Positions 44,695 through 53,725 of a stretch of 64,000 nucleotides of DNA are shown one piece after another (within the stretch, counting starts at the first letter, position 1; every line of letters starts with the position of its first letter). This DNA comes from Pseudanabaena biceps (GTDB lineage Bacteria; Cyanobacteriota; Cyanobacteriia; Pseudanabaenales; Pseudanabaenaceae): the NCBI GenBank assembly GCA_013361095.1, contig JAATWA010000005.1:91856-155855 (forward strand), read 5' to 3'. A model generated the notes under the pieces. It had not been told where the DNA came from. It was given only the letters and a program-made list of their open reading frames with translations, and did not search any database. Both the position numbers and the translations under genes were made by a program.

Positions 44695-45221
44695 TATTCT
44701 GTTGTGTTCCCAGACATGCGGCATATCGCGGTTGGAAAGGAAACAGGGAAAACCAATTATATTGAACGTTTTAACTGTACGATGCGACAACGAATCTCTC
44801 GACTAGTTCGTAAAACTCTCTCTTTCTCTAAAAAAATAGAAAATCATATTGGTGCTATCTGGTTTTTTATTCACCACTACAACTCATCCTTACTTGTTTA
44901 GGACTACCAGCTGGAGCAAAAGCTTCGATCGCTTCTCTCTGGACGGTTTCCGATGGTGGTACTCAGTTGTTAATGCAAGCATTTTATAAGAATTTGAAAA
45001 AAAGCAATCCTAGCTTGTCCACATCACTTAAAGAAGCCCAGTTAAGCATGATTCACCGCCTAGTTAAAGATGGCGAAACAAACTTCAACCATCCTTACTA
45101 TTGGGCTGCCTTTGTCCTGATTGGTAATGGTTTGTAAGCAGCTTGTGCATATTACAGTCATGGTTATAATGTAAAGCTACAATTTAAAATGGACTGCGAT
45201 CGCGGGTAGTTGGCGACATAC

Positions 45222-45334
45222 GGTAGTGGTTCACATTTGTTGGGGAGAAAATAACAAGCATAGGCTACAAAAAATGCTGGTATGGGTTTTCCATTTTTAT
45301 CAATTACCTAGTTCAACAAATGTGACACACTACC
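45222..45334. mobile_element. 113-bp MITE-like inverted-repeat element
   Basis: Left end GGTAGTGGTTCACATTTGTT; the right end read inward is GGTAGTGTGTCACATTTGTT. They match at 18 of 20 positions. No coding sequence inside and no clear target duplication. It lies between the CHAT gene and the Arg/Glu-rich gene. Confidence 0.6.
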
Positions 45335-45418
45335 TAGTATCTCGTTCTATCAAAGATTAGACTGCGATCTTGAATCCGTGATCCTGTGATGTTGAGGGTA
45401 AGTCAATGTGAACGAGAG

Positions 45419-45460
45419 CACAAATTTAAAGCACTTTAGCTAAAGTGCTTTAAATTTGTG
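45419..45460. terminator. 42-bp perfect palindrome
   Basis: Each arm reads CACAAATTTAAAGCACTTTA plus one base with no spacer. It lies 15 bases beyond the stop of the minus-strand Arg/Glu-rich gene, the right place for a terminator. Confidence 0.6.
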
Positions 45461-45811
45461 AAGTACTAAATGTGTTAACGGTCGTAGCGATCGCGTTGGT
45501 TGTTAGAAGAACTATTATTCCGTTGATAATTGTTGGAGTTGTGACTCGAATTGCGATCAGCAATGCGTTGCTCATTTTGTCTGCGTTCTGCTAGACGTTC
45601 GCGTTCTCTTCTTTCAGCTAGACGTTGTTGCTCTTGTCTTTCAGCCAAACGTTCGCGCTCACGTCTCTCGACAAGACGTTCGCGCTCTCTTTGTTCGGAA
45701 AGGCGATGCTCTTCTCTAAGCCGTTCTTCTTCTCTATATCGCCATTCTGGATCGCGCTGTCCAATAACTACGGGTTGGTAAATTGGTTCTGGCTCACCTA
45801 TACGAATACTA

Positions 45812-46914
45812 TAGCAATCCTAAATGAGTTGTGAGAAAATGGAGATAGGAAATATATTCCTAGAGGGCATGAAAATGACAGAAGAACTGCAAGAATTTAT
45901 CGAAACAAATCGAGATGCAAGAGAATTAAAGAGAGGTGTATCGGTACAAATGTATCTCGAAGGATATAAGCATTGGCAGATCAAAGATATTTTGGGAGTG
46001 GGTTCGGGATATGTCAGTAAATGGACAAAAATATATGTGGATAAGGGATTAGAAGGATTATTGCTAGGATATAAAGGTAAGGTCGGTTATCTGAGCGAAA
46101 TGCAAAACCAAGCAATAAATGCATGGTTACAGGCTAAGAATTATTGGAACTTAGTAGAATTACAAGAATATATTGAGGATGAGTACAACGTAGTATTTGA
46201 GTCTAAACAAAGCTATTACGCCATATTTGAGAAAGCTGGAATTAGCTGGAAAAAGACGCAAAAGCATAATCCGAAAGGAGACCCCACCATTATTCAAAAA
46301 AAAAAGGACGAGATTACAGAATGGCTAGAAAAGCATCGTCCTGAGATCCTTGCTGAGAAGTTAGTTGTATTTTTTGCTGATGAATGCCATTTACTATGGG
46401 GAGATATTTGTGGATATGTGTGGGGCAAAAAACAAGAACGTATTGAAATACCCATAACTAATGAAAAAGAGCGACAGACTTATTATGGTGCTGTAAACCT
46501 GTATACACAGGAATGTGTAATTCAAGCGGCTAGTGCAGGTAACTCTGAAAGTACTGTAGCTTTTCTGAAATATTTACAAGACCTGAATGAAAACAACCAG
46601 ATTGCTGTAATCTGGGACGGCGCTAGTTATCATCGTTCTCAAGAGGTAAAAGATTATCTTGCTCTAACCAATCATTCTCTTGACGAGTCAAGTTGGAAAA
46701 TTACTTGTATACGTTTTGCACCTAACGATCCAAAACAAAATCCGATTGAAGATATTTGGTTACAGGCTAAGCGATTTATTCGTGAGTTCTACCATTTATG
46801 CAAATCTTTTACGGCAGTTAAGTTCTTCTTTGAGTTTATTACGCATCGACAAATCTTTAACTTTCCCAAACTTTTTACCTATGGCTTTTTCTCACAACTC
46901 ATTTAGGATTGCTA
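45812..46914 (+). mobile_element. IS630-family element (second type), 1,103 bp, copy 2
   Basis: Same ends as 43592-44694 with TA duplication (45810-45811, 46915-46916). Only 1.1 kb from the first copy and in opposite orientation. Confidence 0.92.
45824..46906 (+). CDS. IS630-family transposase (second type), copy 2
   Basis: 360 residues, one frame, all three catalytic blocks present (FFADECHLLWG, WDGASYHRS, NDPKQNPIEDIW). Near-identical to copy 1, indicating a recent transposition event. Confidence 0.9.
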   Translation: MSCEKMEIGNIFLEGMKMTEELQEFIETNRDARELKRGVSVQMYLEGYKHWQIKDILGVGSGYVSKWTKIYVDKGLEGLLLGYKGKVGYLSEMQNQAINAWLQAKNYWNLVELQEYIEDEYNVVFESKQSYYAIFEKAGISWKKTQKHNPKGDPTIIQKKKDEITEWLEKHRPEILAEKLVVFFADECHLLWGDICGYVWGKKQERIEIPITNEKERQTYYGAVNLYTQECVIQAASAGNSESTVAFLKYLQDLNENNQIAVIWDGASYHRSQEVKDYLALTNHSLDESSWKITCIRFAPNDPKQNPIEDIWLQAKRFIREFYHLCKSFTAVKFFFEFITHRQIFNFPKLFTYGFFSQLI

Positions 46915-47231
46915 TAGTTCCTTGACTGCCAGTGCTAAATACTACCTCTGCTGAAGCAGCAGGTGGATGAAATGCGATCGCGCCAATGGTAGTAGCACAT
47001 AATAATAAAATGGTTGGAGCTTTCATAACTTATATTCACAAAGATAAACACTTGCAGCTGTTTAGACAAGCAACCTATGGAAAAGGTTCTATTTTTACCA
47101 AACTGGAATAGTATTTATCAATTTGTGTTAGACAAAGCATCATAGACGGGATGTGCCACTGAGAAATCAGGGAGAGATTAAGTTTTTAAAATGCTATATT
47201 TCTATCATCAAGTAAACTTGTGAGAAGGTAA

Positions 47232-47432
47232 ATGAATCTAAAAATCAACTCTTTTCTAATGCTTTTAGTTTTAGCAATTACGTTTCAAATTTCCCCAAAA
47301 TCTATGAAATCTCAAGAAGTTGATACGCAAAAATTCATAAATTCTGGTGAATATGTTGAATGCTTTGTAATAAGTGATGATCAATCAGAAGATCGCGAAG
47401 ATTGTTATTCATATCCTTTGTCTGATAGATAA
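47232..47432 (+). CDS. Small secreted protein, unknown
   Basis: 66 residues with GAAGG before the ATG. The first 24 residues (INSFLMLLVLAITFQISP) form a signal peptide. The mature part is short and acidic with two Cys (EYVECFVISDDQSEDREDCY) that could form a disulfide. No family recognised. Confidence 0.5.
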   Translation: MNLKINSFLMLLVLAITFQISPKSMKSQEVDTQKFINSGEYVECFVISDDQSEDREDCYSYPLSDR

Positions 47433-47989
47433 GTTAGAGTACGCAAAAGAACCCAACATAGAGGCAATTCAGAGATCGCCTCTGTTTCGCAATTGGCATT
47501 CATATCAAAGCCTTGTAAATAGGCTGTTTCAAGGGGCTAATTCATCGGAATAAAATCTCAAATAAGACCTCAAAAAGTTTTCTGCACTACTAAGCAACGC
47601 TTCTTTACCTGCGTGTGCATCCTTTCCTTTTTAGGACTACCATCATTTTCTAAGAAACGATAATTTGCTATTTGTTCGGCTCTGTTTTTACTGATTTGCC
47701 GTATATTTACCGATTGGTATTCAACCATTTTTTCGTATAATAATCTCCCATTTTTACCAATCGTGGATCACCAAATGCTTTCCCGTTTGTTACCTCGTTA
47801 TGTATTAATATCGGATTTTCCATTATCTACAACCCTTACAATATCTTTATCCTAGTTTAATCTGACTTGTGTGTACACGGTAGCCCATTGAGGGAGAGGG
47901 GCTTGATAACTTCCACGTAACATCACTCATAACTATGCTGAGCTACTTAATTAACTATCTTAGATCTTAAAAATACTGTAAAAACCATT
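47433..47989. other. 557-bp intergenic region with a doubtful minus-strand frame
   Basis: A minus-strand frame of about 53 codons near 47570-47732 reads MVEYQSVNIRQISKNRAEQI and crosses GGACTACC at about 47632, which resembles an IS1 type-B terminus. This may be a solo IS1 end in a decayed gene. Nothing stronger was seen. Confidence 0.35.
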
Positions 47990-48892
47990 ATGAAAGTCAG
48001 GCAGATTCTATGGATTGGATCAGCTGTTATTAGTTTATTGGTGACGGGGCTTTACTGGTATGTGTTTGTCGAGGGTGCTCCCCAGTTGGATGCCTCATCT
48101 ATTGTTCAGAGCAAAGATTTGAGCTTTAAGGTAGAAACCTTTAACAGCATTGCTATGGGCACATCACGGAAGTATGGGGTAATATTACCACCAAACTACG
48201 AAAAGCATCCTCAGCAACGCTATCCCGTAATTTTTCTGCTGCATGGCGGACATGATAATGAGCGAGCCTTTTATGACAAATATGGTCTCACCTTAATTTT
48301 GGATCAGCTTTATCGCACAGGGCAACTACCCCCTGTTATTCTTATCAGCCCAGACGGTAATGACAATCGGGGATCTAGCCCCATTTGGGACTCCCAGTAT
48401 TTTGATGGTCCGAATGGGAAAGTGGGAACGCTGATTGGTTCTGAACTGCCGCAGATCATTAAATCTCGCTACAGGACGATGAATGATCCCAAGTTTTGGG
48501 CAATAGGCGGTGTATCCTCTGGAGGATGGGGTGCTTACAATATTGGGCTACGCCACTTCAATAATTTCCACACTTTTTTTAGCCACAGCGGTTATTTCAC
48601 CGATAACAGCGGCGATGCAAATAGCCCTAATCATTTTATTCAGCAATTTTCTACAGCTCAGCTTCAGATAATTCGTGCATACCTAGACGCAGGTCTAAGC
48701 GATACCGATTTGCTAGCATCGACCCAGCAGTTTCATCAAACTTTAAATCGTCTAAACGTTGCTAATGAGTTTCATGCCTTTCCAGGAGGGCATGGAGTGA
48801 CAGGTGCAGACTTTGGTTGGAATTACTTTCATAAACATCTCGTGGATTCTCTAAAATATGTGGGTAGGCAGTTTAATCAGTCGGATATGTAA
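47990..48892 (+). CDS. Membrane-anchored esterase, esterase D/feruloyl esterase family
   Basis: 300 residues. An N-terminal hydrophobic anchor (ILWIGSAVISLLVTGLYWYV) is followed by an alpha/beta-hydrolase: RKYGVILPPNYEKHPQQRYP, VIFLLHGGHDNE (oxyanion region), VSSGGWGAYN with the nucleophile Ser in GVSSG, and a C-terminal FPGGHGVTGADFGW with the catalytic His. It acts outside the cytoplasmic membrane. Its stop overlaps the start of the next gene by one base, so the two are coupled. The substrate may be a lipid linked to the MprF-like neighbour. Confidence 0.85.
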   Translation: MKVRQILWIGSAVISLLVTGLYWYVFVEGAPQLDASSIVQSKDLSFKVETFNSIAMGTSRKYGVILPPNYEKHPQQRYPVIFLLHGGHDNERAFYDKYGLTLILDQLYRTGQLPPVILISPDGNDNRGSSPIWDSQYFDGPNGKVGTLIGSELPQIIKSRYRTMNDPKFWAIGGVSSGGWGAYNIGLRHFNNFHTFFSHSGYFTDNSGDANSPNHFIQQFSTAQLQIIRAYLDAGLSDTDLLASTQQFHQTLNRLNVANEFHAFPGGHGVTGADFGWNYFHKHLVDSLKYVGRQFNQSDM

Positions 48893-50586
48893 TGATTCAA
48901 GCTATTCCCAGTAATAATTCGCGATCGCCACACCCTCGATTCTGGCTTTGGAATGCCACTTTACTAACCGCAGGGATGGGAATTGTCAATCTTGTCTCTG
49001 CCGTGACTCCCAGCCTGCACAATCGAGTCAGATGGCTGAATGATTTATTCCCATTTCCAGTGCGAGCGGGGGCTCATGTGTTTGCGGCTGTGATTGGTTT
49101 TTTGCTATTAGTGCTTTCGGCAAATCTACTACGGCGAAAACAGGTTGCTTGGTTGCTCACGGTCGCCTTACTGATACTTTCGATCATCAGTAATTTAATC
49201 AAAGGATGGGATTACGAGGAAAGTATACTGTCAGGCGTGTTGCTGGTTAAGCTTTTGTTGATGCGACAGCAGTTCACGGCGCAGTCAGATCGCCCTTCAA
49301 TAGCTCAGGGGATTCGGGGGGTAATCGCCGCCCTACTGTTTACGTTGGCATACGGCACGCTTGGGTTTTATCTCATGGATCGCCACTATTCAGTGAATTT
49401 TGATTTGGGTTCAGCTATTCTGCAAACATTGGCAATGTTTTTTGCTGAAGATAATGCTGGGTTGCAATCTACAACTAGATTTGGCAGATTTTTTGCTAAC
49501 TCAATTTACATGATTGGTGCGGTGACGATGAGCTATGGGGTTTGGATGCTGCTGCGTCCAGTGTTATCGCGGGGAATAACTGTAAGCGATCGCCAGCGTG
49601 CTCAAGCGATTGTTAAGCAGCATGGAAGGTCATCCCTAGCAAGGTTTACTCTATTTGACGATAAGCACTATTACTTCAGTCCTTCTGGGCAAAGCGTGAT
49701 TGCCTATGTCCCCAAAGGACGGGGAGCGATTGCTTTGGGAGACCCGATCGGTCCGTCTAAAGATCGGCAAGAAGCGATCGTTGGCTTTCAGCAGTTTTGT
49801 GGTCGAAATGACTGGTATCCAGCGTTTTATCAAACCTTGCCCGATGACTTGGAACTTTATGCATCTTTAGGATTGCAAGCACTACAAATTGGTGAAGAGT
49901 CGATTGTGGATCTGCACACCTTTACACTAGAGGGCAAGCCCGGAAAAAACTTGCGAACCTCAATTAACAAAATGATAAAGACAGGGCATTGCATCGAGTT
50001 TTATTCACCACCCATTGCTAACAGCCTGTTGAAGGAATTGAGATTCGTCAGTGATGAATGGCTCCAAATGATGCAAGGGTCTGAGAAAAGGTTTTCTCTC
50101 GGCTGGTTTGATGAGGCTTATTTGCAAGACTGTAAAATAGCGGTGGTGCGAAGCGCGGACGGACAAGTGACGGCGTTTGCCAATGTCATTCCTGAGTACC
50201 AGCTCAATGAGATCACGATCGACATGATGCGCCGTCGGCAGAATGTAGAAAACGGCACGATGGATTTTTTGTTTGTTTCCCTTTTTCAACACTGTAAGAA
50301 GCAGGGCTATGATAGTCTCAACCTAGGTTTGTCGGCATTATCTGGGATCGGCAGATGTAAGCAATCGCCCCGTCTAGAAAAAGCGGTTCGCTATCTCTAT
50401 AGTCACCTCAACCAGTTCTATAACTTTCAGGGATTGCACGCCTACAAAGAAAAGTTTTATCCTAGCTGGGAACCGCGCTACCTCATTTATCCAAGCTGGT
50501 TTGCCCTCCCCGATGTGGTCGTCGCACTGGTCAGAGCCGATTCTGGTGATCGCTTGTTGGATTATTTAAAACCTACAGGAGGATAG
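48892..50586 (+). CDS. MprF-like phosphatidylglycerol lysyltransferase-domain membrane protein (DUF2156)
   Basis: 564 residues. About six hydrophobic spans fill the first 230 residues (FAAVIGFLLLVLSANLL, AALLFTLAYGTLGFYLM). The C-terminal half is a GNAT-fold DUF2156 domain: RFTLFDDKHYYFSPSGQSVI, IALGDPIGPSKD, and MDFLFVSLFQHCKKQGYDSL. MprF uses aminoacyl-tRNA to modify phosphatidylglycerol and change membrane charge; whether this protein does so is inferred. It is downstream of the esterase in an operon. Confidence 0.82.
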   Translation: MIQAIPSNNSRSPHPRFWLWNATLLTAGMGIVNLVSAVTPSLHNRVRWLNDLFPFPVRAGAHVFAAVIGFLLLVLSANLLRRKQVAWLLTVALLILSIISNLIKGWDYEESILSGVLLVKLLLMRQQFTAQSDRPSIAQGIRGVIAALLFTLAYGTLGFYLMDRHYSVNFDLGSAILQTLAMFFAEDNAGLQSTTRFGRFFANSIYMIGAVTMSYGVWMLLRPVLSRGITVSDRQRAQAIVKQHGRSSLARFTLFDDKHYYFSPSGQSVIAYVPKGRGAIALGDPIGPSKDRQEAIVGFQQFCGRNDWYPAFYQTLPDDLELYASLGLQALQIGEESIVDLHTFTLEGKPGKNLRTSINKMIKTGHCIEFYSPPIANSLLKELRFVSDEWLQMMQGSEKRFSLGWFDEAYLQDCKIAVVRSADGQVTAFANVIPEYQLNEITIDMMRRRQNVENGTMDFLFVSLFQHCKKQGYDSLNLGLSALSGIGRCKQSPRLEKAVRYLYSHLNQFYNFQGLHAYKEKFYPSWEPRYLIYPSWFALPDVVVALVRADSGDRLLDYLKPTGG

Positions 50587-50592
50587 TCTCAG

Positions 50593-50673
50593 ATGATGAA
50601 ACGGCGCTCCACCCTACCTTCGCTGATTAGCGTAGTGCTATTGATCGCGTCTATTTGGGGATTAAGTAGTAAC
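50593..50673 (+). pseudogene. Third operon gene: 27-codon start cut by a group II intron
   Basis: GGAGG lies ten bases before ATG 50593. The codons encode a signal anchor (RRSTLPSLISVVLLIASIWG). The group II intron starts at 50674 on the opposite strand. On its far side (53054) the frame would continue WTKNTVKTIRTIESYHFHIF to a TAA, giving about 56 residues, so the gene was either tiny or already truncated. Confidence 0.5.
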
Positions 50674-50679
50674 GTTAAA

Positions 50680-52047
50680 CTAAGTGACTCTCTCACGAGA
50701 GCCACTTGTCTTCAGAACCGAACTTGAAACTTTAGCTTCATTCGGCTCCTCAATGATTTGACCTTTATCATCGGTACGCCGCAAACTGCCATCAGAAGCA
50801 GTTTTAGTATCATGGCAATGACGATGAAGAAGATGAAGGTTTGCATATCCATTACCACCGCCCAAGGAACGAGGGATAATATGGTCAATCTCCCAAACAT
50901 CTCCATCTCTGAAAGTTAATCCGCAGTGATTACACTTGCCATTCTGAGACTTGAAGAGTTTGGAAACTGAAACTGGCAGTAGGGGATGTTTCCCCAGTCT
51001 AGCAGCCCAGTAAGGTAAATCCCCATCGTAGGGAGATTTATTGCCTTTAACCTTTGTATGTCTGACAATGGGAACTTCAGCATGGGATGTGAGGGAGAAA
51101 ATTCCATCACTAAATACCCAGCTTCTGCCATTGATAATCCTAAAGTATTTAGCATTGACCCATTTAGCCGATTTGTTATGGTGACGACGCTTACACCATC
51201 TCGTCATACGCTGCCAAATTAGATGATCTAACTTGGCGAAAGTGGCTTTACTGACTCCAGTAGAGTAGTAATTAGCCCATCCACGTATGATGGGATTCAG
51301 CCTTAACACTAATGCCTTTTGTGGGGCTGAGCTATGGCTAGATATGACATCCGCTATTTTCTCGTAGTGCTTCTTTGTCTTGTCCTTAGATGGCATGATT
51401 AGTGTTTTGAAACCTAAGCGATTTCCATTTCTAGATTTACCACTCTTGTGTTTGCCCACCTTGTACTGACGGATATTGAATCCAAGGAAATCAAATCCAC
51501 TAGAGGTATGAGTCACACGAGTCTTTCTATCACTAACTTCCAACCCAACTTCTTTGAGCCATTCTTGAAGAATGACCTTAGCTTTATCTATTACTTCTTT
51601 GTCTGGATGAAGACAAACGAAATCATCGGCATATCTAACAAACGTTAGGCTGCTTTGATTTTTAAATTTATTTCCTCTTAAGGATTTCGCTAGTTGCGTC
51701 ATCCTATTTTCCATGCCGTGAAGTGCTACATTGGCAAGCAGAGGAGAGATGACAGAGCCTTGTGGCGTGCCAAAGTCTGAATCCTCTTTATTACCTTCAA
51801 ACACCCATCCAGCCTTGAGCCATGCCTTAATGACACGTCCTAAAGTTGGTGATGTTTTGAGCTTTTGTAGCAGATAATCATGATTGATCATGTCGAAGCA
51901 TTTAGAAATGTCAGCATCTAAAACCCACTTGGATTTTTTATTGATGCTGTCAAATATTGCTTCGATAGCGTCATGGGCTGAACGTCCGATTCTAAAGCCA
52001 AAACTGTTTGGCTCAAACTTCGCCTCCCATTCTGGCTCCAGCACCAA
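50680..52047 (-). CDS. Group II intron reverse transcriptase/maturase/HNH endonuclease, C-terminal frame
   Basis: 455 residues. Reverse-transcriptase blocks NSFGFRIGRSAHDAIEAI, DADISKCFDMINHDYLLQKL, GTPQGSVISPLLANVALHG and the catalytic FVRYADDFVCLH. The X/maturase region has IIRGWANYYSTGVSKATF. The HNH domain has CNHCGLTFRDGDVWEIDHII and NLHLLHRHCHDTK with its zinc cysteines. Separated from its N-terminal part by a 4-bp duplication. Confidence 0.9.
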   Translation of the reverse strand: MVLEPEWEAKFEPNSFGFRIGRSAHDAIEAIFDSINKKSKWVLDADISKCFDMINHDYLLQKLKTSPTLGRVIKAWLKAGWVFEGNKEDSDFGTPQGSVISPLLANVALHGMENRMTQLAKSLRGNKFKNQSSLTFVRYADDFVCLHPDKEVIDKAKVILQEWLKEVGLEVSDRKTRVTHTSSGFDFLGFNIRQYKVGKHKSGKSRNGNRLGFKTLIMPSKDKTKKHYEKIADVISSHSSAPQKALVLRLNPIIRGWANYYSTGVSKATFAKLDHLIWQRMTRWCKRRHHNKSAKWVNAKYFRIINGRSWVFSDGIFSLTSHAEVPIVRHTKVKGNKSPYDGDLPYWAARLGKHPLLPVSVSKLFKSQNGKCNHCGLTFRDGDVWEIDHIIPRSLGGGNGYANLHLLHRHCHDTKTASDGSLRRTDDKGQIIEEPNEAKVSSSVLKTSGSRERVT

Positions 52048-52111
52048 TTTTACTAACGCTTGGCAGGCTCTGTCCTTTATGCAAGGAATCGATAGAGGAC
52101 GCTTTTCGCCA

Positions 52112-52459
52112 TTAGCCAGCCTTGGGAATCAAGATTCTTCTGGCAGGTAGTGGCTTTTGCTTTAGGGAAAAACTTTGAGCTAGGATTAACCTTTGATTAG
52201 GTGAGAGGGATTTAACTCCATCTATCCCAGCCGTTTTCTTCCCTGAATTATCCTGTGTTACCTTTCTGGTCGCTAGTAAACGAGCATTGTAGGAACGGGT
52301 CAGTGTTCTTTGTAACTTGCGGACTAATTGAAAATTGCCATGACTAGACGCTCGGAAAATCCGCTTTTGGAGCTTAAAAACATACCTTTCAGCTTTACGC
52401 CAATTGATATCTTTCCATTCCACATTATTCAGTTTTACAACTGGATATGTATTAGACAT
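52112..52459 (-). CDS. Group II intron maturase, N-terminal fragment (frameshifted)
   Basis: 115 residues with the usual N-terminal block of the family (ERYVFKLQKRIFRASSHGNF, DNSGKKTAGIDGVKSLS and LPARRILIPKA). It then stops because AGCCAGCC at 52114-52121 is a tandem 4-bp duplication. With one AGCC removed the frame runs ILIPKANGEKRPLSIPCIKD into the RT frame. The intron's enzyme is thus disabled by one small event. Confidence 0.88.
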   Translation of the reverse strand: MSNTYPVVKLNNVEWKDINWRKAERYVFKLQKRIFRASSHGNFQLVRKLQRTLTRSYNARLLATRKVTQDNSGKKTAGIDGVKSLSPNQRLILAQSFSLKQKPLPARRILIPKAG

Positions 52460-53053
52460 TTACACTCTACTTAGTAGCTTTTCCCTTCAAATCATCGTCT
52501 GGAAGTGGGCATATCCAAGCCATTACAACTTGGCGTTAGCTTTTTCCAGAATCCTGCCATACATGGTATATGGTTAGCACCTACTGGAGCTTTTGGCTTC
52601 AGAACGCACGTATGGTTACTTCGTTCCTTATGTTGATTGGTTGCGCCTTTAGATGTCTCAATTAAACCGAGTCAAGGTATGGGAGTGTTGTTGAATATTG
52701 TCCAACTATTCAACCTCTGACTTTTGCCTTTTGGCTCCAGTGTATCAGCCTGATTTCACTGGTTTGTTTTTACGGTCTTTTGATGAGATTCCTGTTCGTC
52801 ATCATGGGCGCTTGCTTGCTCGCCACTGGCTTAGGCTTCCAGTTTAAGAGCTTTTATCCCCGCTTTACGGATTGATGGCTAGTCGCTACCGTAGGGGATA
52901 TGCTTTCACCAGAACACTCTCTGGGGAAGGGCTTGCATTCTCTAGGGAGATGCTCACCTTCATCAACATAAAGTTGTCATGACTCCTAGGGGAACCATGC
53001 TAGCTATCTCTCAATCTCTTATTAGGAGCTGATTTCAGCTAAACGAATCGCAC

Positions 53054-53561
53054 TGGACAAAAAACACCGTTAAGACAATAAGAACTATTGAATCCTACCA
53101 TTTTCATATTTTTTGGGAATTATTAAGACTTATTCTTAAGTAAATTAACTTTACTAACTTTCGATGCTTGGACTACCGCTTCAGCCATACCCAGAAACGT
53201 TAAGAGTCAAGAGATACTTGACTAAAGATACCAATTTAAACTCAAAAATTGGTATCTTTCCCCGCAAAAATTTTATTGTTTTTTGTGCGTTTACTGCATG
53301 ATCCCCTACTTGCAGACAGCGATCGCGGAGTCGAAATAAAACCCATTGACAAAAATACTCTTTTTGCGTTTTTCAGATCAGCGTACTACTCGCTCCCAAA
53401 AATCAGCACATTTTGTTGAAACTCTTCTTGATAGAAATATCAAGCAATACTTACGCTTTGTATCTTAGTCACGCAATTCACGTAAATCATTCATAAAATC
53501 AAACAGATTGCTGTCACAGTGATTCGGTAACAATTTAGAAGTATAAGCGACTGAATTAACT
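53054..53561. other. 508-bp intergenic region with one hairpin
   Basis: No supported gene. A 14-bp stem AAAGATACCAATTT at 53224-53237 pairs with 53246-53259 and may be a terminator. GGACTACC at about 53168 resembles an IS1 terminus but stands alone. Confidence 0.4.
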
Positions 53562-53669
53562 ATGACTGAGATTCAAAACAAAGTAGTAATCATTACAGGA
53601 GTCAGTAGTCGATTAGGGGAAGCAACTGCTATGCGGTTAGCTACTAGTGGAACAAAACTAGCATCGTAG
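53562..53669 (+). pseudogene. Short-chain dehydrogenase 5' fragment
   Basis: 36 codons read MTEIQNKVVIITGVSSRLGE, then ATAMRLATSGTKLAS and a TAG. This is the N-terminal Rossmann strand of an SDR with the GxxxGxG-type loop altered (GVSSRLG for GASSGLG). The remaining 200 or so residues are missing. Confidence 0.75.
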
Positions 53670-53725
53670 AAGCAAAAATTGTTACAGATTAACCTCAACT
53701 AAAAATTAATCCCAAGGAAAAGTCA

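Larger units (their letters stand above)
43086..44901 (+). pseudogene. IS1 transposase (type B) split by IS630
   Basis: N-terminal part 43086-43591 ends in VAYTDFWNAY; the C-terminal part from 44697 reads SVVFPDMRHIAVGKETGKTN to the TAG-ended tail. Excising the IS630 and one TA restores the 236-residue transposase. The split separates the catalytic residues. Confidence 0.87.
43027..44908 (+). mobile_element. IS1-family element (type B), copy 2, interrupted by an IS630
   Basis: Ends GGTAGTCC/GGACTACC with target duplication AGCTGGAG (43019-43026 and 44909-44916). It has the same sequence as the element at 36642 but carries a 1,103-bp IS630 in its transposase gene, making it 1,882 bp. Confidence 0.92.
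39708..45137 (+). pseudogene. TPR-CHAT protein, split by IS630 and by an IS1 that holds another IS630
   Basis: Start at ATG 39708 with AGAGG upstream (a GTG three codons earlier is possible). Segments 39708-40737, 41941-43026 and 44917-45137 join in frame to 778 residues once each insertion and one target copy are removed. A signal peptide (LAFVLITGIWVLVSSPDL) is followed by at least six TPR units (DYGLQALAIAREIKD type) and then a CHAT caspase-like domain. The catalytic His (IIHFATHAQF) and Cys (DLVVLSACQTGLG) are both intact. It ends VLIGNGL. Such proteins act as peptidases or scaffolds in signalling; the target is unknown. Confidence 0.85.
45475..47026 (-). pseudogene. Secreted Arg/Glu-rich protein split by IS630
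   Basis: ATG 47026 encodes MKAPTILLLCATTIGAIAFH and a signal-peptide end PPAASAE. The IS630 is inserted at residue 37. Rejoined, the frame continues TSIRIGEPEPIYQPVVIGQR, then a charged repeat region (ERERLVERRERERLAERQEQ) and an Asn-rich tail to TAA at 45475, giving 148 residues. The repeats would form a long single helix. Function unknown; a periplasmic or surface role is likely from the signal peptide. Confidence 0.75.
50674..53053 (-). mobile_element. Group II intron with maturase gene, 2,380 bp, antisense to the esterase operon
   Basis: On the minus strand the 5' end is GTGCGATTCG (from 53053), matching the GUGYG rule. The 3' end is a domain V/VI-like stretch (GGTTCTGAAGACAAGTGGCT, then CACTTAGTTTAAC) at 50674. 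The open frame lies in the domain IV position. Because it is antisense to the interrupted gene it cannot be spliced out of that gene's mRNA. Confidence 0.88.

Noticed and set aside
47624..47642. GGACTACC near 47632 and 53168 as complete IS1 elements
   Set aside because: Only a few bases match the IS1 end, and no partner end or transposase sequence lies within IS1 distance.
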